Positions 7,192 to 10,074 of a stretch of DNA of 10,074 nt are shown piece by piece. The stretch is from NCBI GenBank assembly GCA_020860885.1, contig JAJBTS010000046.1:5302-15375 (forward strand), read 5' to 3'. Under the pieces are notes generated by a model, which did not search any database, was not told where the DNA came from, and saw nothing but the letters and a program-made list of their open reading frames with translations. The position numbers and the translations under genes were made by a program. This DNA is from Bacteroidales bacterium (GTDB taxonomy: Bacteria; Bacteroidota; Bacteroidia; Bacteroidales; Azobacteroidaceae). Position 1 is the first letter of the stretch; the number at the start of each line of letters is the position of its first letter.

Positions 7192-7794
7192 TCAGGAAAA
7201 TTTGAATACTTGCTTTTCCAGAGGGAGTTTTGTTTTTACCGGAGGAGTTTCCAATGAAATACCGAAAGGCATTTCGGCTATCAATTCCCAATCTTCGGGA
7301 AGATTCCAGTTTTTTTTAACTTCATCATCTATAACCGGGTTGTAGTGTTGTAAAGAGGCTCCGAAACCGGCATCTTCCAGCATTACCCATATAGCATACT
7401 GATGAATGGCATTTGTATGATGGGAATATTTTAAATAAGATTCTTTATAGACAGGAAATTTTTCCTGAAGTTTTCTGACTTCGGAAGTATCCTCAAAAAA
7501 TAAAACGGTTCCATATCCTGAAGAAAAGGATTTCTTTATCTTTTCTTCCAACTTAATGAATTTTTCAGGACTTAGCCTTCTCCGGAAGGTTTCCCCTACA
7601 ATATCCCATAATTTTCTATGCTGATCACCGAGGAGCAAAACGATCCGGGATGTCTGGGAATTATTTGCCGATGGAACCGTTAATACGGCAGTGTTAATTA
7701 TGTCTAGAATTTCATCGTCAGAGATCGGGGATTGGTCCGTTAAAGCATAATGGCTTCTTCTGTGACGAATGGCTTCTTTAAATGTTCTTTTCAT
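7192..7794 (-). CDS. Nitroreductase-family FMN oxidoreductase (Frm2/HBN1-like)
   Basis: This is a small flavoprotein of the nitroreductase fold, expected to be a cytoplasmic FMN-dependent NAD(P)H oxidoreductase. The true substrate is unknown. Positions are counted from ATG 7794, giving 200 residues. The FMN-phosphate motif RRSHYAL is at 12-18, and VPSANNSQTSRIVLLLG (40-56) is the usual second FMN-contact block. GYGTVLFFED (93-102), EDAGFGASLQHYNP (140-153) and IAEMPFG (172-178) are typical of the Frm2-like subgroup. An in-frame TTG at 7803 would add three residues (M-I-N), but the ATG places RRSxY at the usual distance from the start and is preferred. The gene lies 37 bases downstream of the relA-like gene on the same strand with no clear promoter, so it is probably co-transcribed. 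No strong terminator was found between it and metA. Confidence 0.88.
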   Translation of the reverse strand: MKRTFKEAIRHRRSHYALTDQSPISDDEILDIINTAVLTVPSANNSQTSRIVLLLGDQHRKLWDIVGETFRRRLSPEKFIKLEEKIKKSFSSGYGTVLFFEDTSEVRKLQEKFPVYKESYLKYSHHTNAIHQYAIWVMLEDAGFGASLQHYNPVIDDEVKKNWNLPEDWELIAEMPFGISLETPPVKTKLPLEKQVFKFS

Positions 7795-7831
7795 GTTAAT
7801 CAAATGATTGCGTAATTAAAAAAGTTTATGA

Positions 7832-10033
7832 TTAGTACCGTTCTACCTGTTTAACACCTTTCACGGCTTTTATCTTTTTTATAAGACTGTTCATGACTGA
7901 CGTATCGCTCAAAAGAACGGTAATCGTTCCTTGAAATATTCCATCCTGAGAATCAACATTAATAGAACGGAGCATCATTCCGTTTTCTTTGGAAATAATG
8001 GATGTAATATTTGTAACGATTCCGATATCATCATGTCCTATTACCCGTAGAGTTACAGGATAATTGGCTCCTGATTTGCTTGCCCATCTCGATTTAACGA
8101 TACGGTAACCGTATTTTTTGAACATAAGAGGGGCATTCGGGCAATTGATGCGGTGTATTTTAATTCCCTGAGTAGAGACAAAACCATAGATTTCGTCTCC
8201 GTAGATAGGATTACAACATTTTGCTAATTTGTAGTCAATGCCGGTAAGATTCTGATCAATAACCAGAACGTCTTCTTTCCCGGAAATGTCCTCCACAGGA
8301 GTAAGAGGAGCCTGATAATTTTCTACGCTTCGTTCTGTGTGCTCCGCCTCCTGCTCTTTCTTCTCCTGTTCCTGGTATTGGTCAATAACCGTATTTACAT
8401 CCAGATGTTCGTTAGCAATATCGGCATAAAAGTTGGTTACTGTTTTATATCCCATTTTTTTGATGAGACGCATTAATTTAGCCTCATCATCTTCTATTTT
8501 CCGGTTTTTGAAGCGTCGTTGCAGCAACTCTTTGGCATATTCCGCTTGCTTTGCGTGCTGTTCTTTTAAGGATTGTTTAATTTTTATACGAGCTTTACTG
8601 GTCACAGCAAAGTTTAGCCAATCCTGCTTGGGAGTTTGATTTTGAGAAGTCAGAATCTCAACCTGGTCACCACTTTGCAACTTGTGTTTAATAGAAACGT
8701 TCTTTCCATTTACTTTCCCGGAAACACATTTTGCTCCGATAGAGGTATGTATTGCAAAAGCAAAATCCAGTACGGATGCATTTTGAGGAAGCTTGAACAG
8801 ATCACCTTTCGGGGTAAAGACAAATATTTCATCATCATACAAGTCCATCTTGAAATCGTTGATGAGGTCGGAAGGAGAATCATCTTTTTGTTCCAGGACT
8901 TCACGGACATTATTCAGCCAGTTGTCGAGTCCGCTTTCGCCTTTTACACCTTTATATTTCCAATGAGCCGCTAACCCTTTCTCAGCAATCTCATCCATCC
9001 GTTTTGTCCTTATCTGGACTTCCACCCAGCGGCCTCCCGGTCCCATTACCGTAGTGTGCAGAGACTCATAACCATTGCTTTTAGGAACCGAAAGCCAGTC
9101 TTTCATCCGCTTCGGGTTGGGCTGATACATATCTGTAACTACTGAATACACCTGCCAGCATTCTGCTTTTTCTTTTTCGAGGGCAGTATCTAATATAATG
9201 CGGATAGCAAATAAATCATAAATCTTCTCAAATTCTATCTGTTGTTTCTGAAGTTTATTATTAATGGAATGAATCGATTTGGTTCGCCCTTTGATGTCGA
9301 AATTCAATCCCAGCGCCTTTAGCTTTTCCTCTAAAGGAGTAATGAACTCTGTGATGTATTTATCACGGGACCGTTTGGTCTCATTCAATTTGTTCTTGAT
9401 GAAATTGTAACGTTCCCTGTCTCGGAATTTGAATGAAAGATCCTCCAATTCGGATTTAATTTTATACAATCCTAATTTATGGGAAAGAGGGGCATACAGG
9501 TAGGACGCTTCGGCTGCTATTTGCAGACGGTAGCTGTCGTTCTTTATTTGTTTGGCAATACGCATAAGGTACAGGCGTTCAGCAATCAGGATAAGGATTA
9601 CACGCACATCTTCAGCGAAAGACAACAGGAGTGTCCTGAAGTTCTCATTGTCAATTGCCGCATTTTTTTCATATAATTCGTGGATTTTTATTAATCCATG
9701 AATGATTTGAGAAATATCAGATCCGAAATCTTGTGTAACTTGTTCTATAGTACAATGCTTATCTATCACCAGTTGAGAAAGTAGGACGGCAAGTATAGAA
9801 GATCTTTTAAGTCCGATCTCCGCTGCGACTATTTGAGCTGTATGAATATTACGTATAAGAATATTTAAACCGTAGACATCTTTTCCATAACCATCTTTTT
9901 CGACAGCTTCTTCAATATATTTTTTAATTTTCGTCTTATCTTCCGTAAAAGCCGAATCCCCAATACTTCTTAGCAGATCACGGTAGGTTCTGACAAAATC
10001 GAGTTGTTCTTCTTTGCTTAACAAATTATTCAT
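7832..10033 (-). CDS. relA: RelA/SpoT-family (p)ppGpp synthetase with degenerate HD hydrolase domain
   Basis: This long alarmone synthetase has 733 residues and the full domain order. The N-terminal HD-like domain (about 25-165) has lost its catalytic signature: the usual HD-xx-ED segment reads SQLVID (86-91), and the later ADRLHNMR motif reads AERLYLMR (151-158), removing the key Asn. Hydrolase activity is therefore not expected. The synthetase domain looks active, with GRTKSIHSI (249-257), YDLFAIR (272-278, D273), RMKD (309-312), NGYESLHTTV (320-329) and VEVQIRT (337-343, E338). A TGS domain spans about 400-463 (AIHTSIG, H429), then a helical region and a Glu/Gln-rich linker near 550-570. 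The zinc-finger-like segment has C606, C607, H627 and C631, and an ACT domain runs from about 657 to the end. The ATG at 10033 gives normal length, though the frame stays open to the window edge. The nitroreductase gene follows. Confidence 0.93.
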   Translation of the reverse strand: MNNLLSKEEQLDFVRTYRDLLRSIGDSAFTEDKTKIKKYIEEAVEKDGYGKDVYGLNILIRNIHTAQIVAAEIGLKRSSILAVLLSQLVIDKHCTIEQVTQDFGSDISQIIHGLIKIHELYEKNAAIDNENFRTLLLSFAEDVRVILILIAERLYLMRIAKQIKNDSYRLQIAAEASYLYAPLSHKLGLYKIKSELEDLSFKFRDRERYNFIKNKLNETKRSRDKYITEFITPLEEKLKALGLNFDIKGRTKSIHSINNKLQKQQIEFEKIYDLFAIRIILDTALEKEKAECWQVYSVVTDMYQPNPKRMKDWLSVPKSNGYESLHTTVMGPGGRWVEVQIRTKRMDEIAEKGLAAHWKYKGVKGESGLDNWLNNVREVLEQKDDSPSDLINDFKMDLYDDEIFVFTPKGDLFKLPQNASVLDFAFAIHTSIGAKCVSGKVNGKNVSIKHKLQSGDQVEILTSQNQTPKQDWLNFAVTSKARIKIKQSLKEQHAKQAEYAKELLQRRFKNRKIEDDEAKLMRLIKKMGYKTVTNFYADIANEHLDVNTVIDQYQEQEKKEQEAEHTERSVENYQAPLTPVEDISGKEDVLVIDQNLTGIDYKLAKCCNPIYGDEIYGFVSTQGIKIHRINCPNAPLMFKKYGYRIVKSRWASKSGANYPVTLRVIGHDDIGIVTNITSIISKENGMMLRSINVDSQDGIFQGTITVLLSDTSVMNSLIKKIKAVKGVKQVERY

Positions 10034-10074
10034 ATTAAAAGAATTAAGTCGCAGACTCCAGAAGAGAATAACGA

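Noticed and set aside
7795..7803. TTG start for the nitroreductase at 7803
   Set aside because: An ATG three codons downstream gives the normal distance to the RRSxY motif, and ATG is much the commoner start.
8636..8974. A 112-codon plus-strand frame opposite the relA-like gene
   Set aside because: It is antisense to conserved synthetase and TGS codons, with no start signal or recognisable product.
10044..10073. Minus-strand tail reading RYSLLESAT then stop, a possible upstream gene end
   Set aside because: Only nine codons are visible, too few to support a gene.

Overview
This window looks like ordinary chromosomal housekeeping DNA from a member of the Bacteroidota, most likely the order Bacteroidales. 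The signs are an AT-rich sequence (estimated by eye at about 40% GC), gene starts without clear Shine-Dalgarno sites, a promoter of the Bacteroides type (TTGG, 19 bases, TATCTTTG) in front of metA, and a RecQ whose N-terminal half closely resembles Bacteroides homologues as I remember them. I cannot name the genus from the sequence alone. No phage, insertion sequence, CRISPR array, rRNA or tRNA gene was seen. All gaps between genes are shorter than 120 bases.

Layout. The left block is on the plus strand: a possible 3' tail of an unidentified gene (to 56), recJ (68-1792), a repeat-filled gap (1786-1920), recQ (1911-3815) and a GNAT acetyltransferase (3827-4354). The right block is on the minus strand and converges on the first at about 4363-4381. 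Read in its own direction it runs: a RelA/SpoT-family alarmone synthetase (10033-7832), a small FMN nitroreductase (7794-7192), a promoter, metA (7126-6221), and a U32-family protein of the RlhA/TrhP type (6197-4377).

How the genes fit together. RecJ (5'-3' single-strand exonuclease) and RecQ (3'-5' helicase) cooperate in end resection during RecF-pathway repair and at stalled forks, so their adjacency makes sense. MetA makes the acylated homoserine needed for methionine. Residue E111 predicts that it uses acetyl-CoA rather than succinyl-CoA. The U32 gene sits 23 bases downstream and probably shares its transcript. The RelA/SpoT protein keeps an intact synthetase domain but has lost the catalytic residues of the HD hydrolase, so it should make but not degrade (p)ppGpp.

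The most unusual structure is between recJ and recQ: nine tandem heptamers (consensus CAGTTAA) followed by six heptamers of the opposite orientation. Together they form a long imperfect foldback. It supplies the recJ stop codon and contains the apparent TTG start codon of recQ. I found no convincing new multi-gene system.
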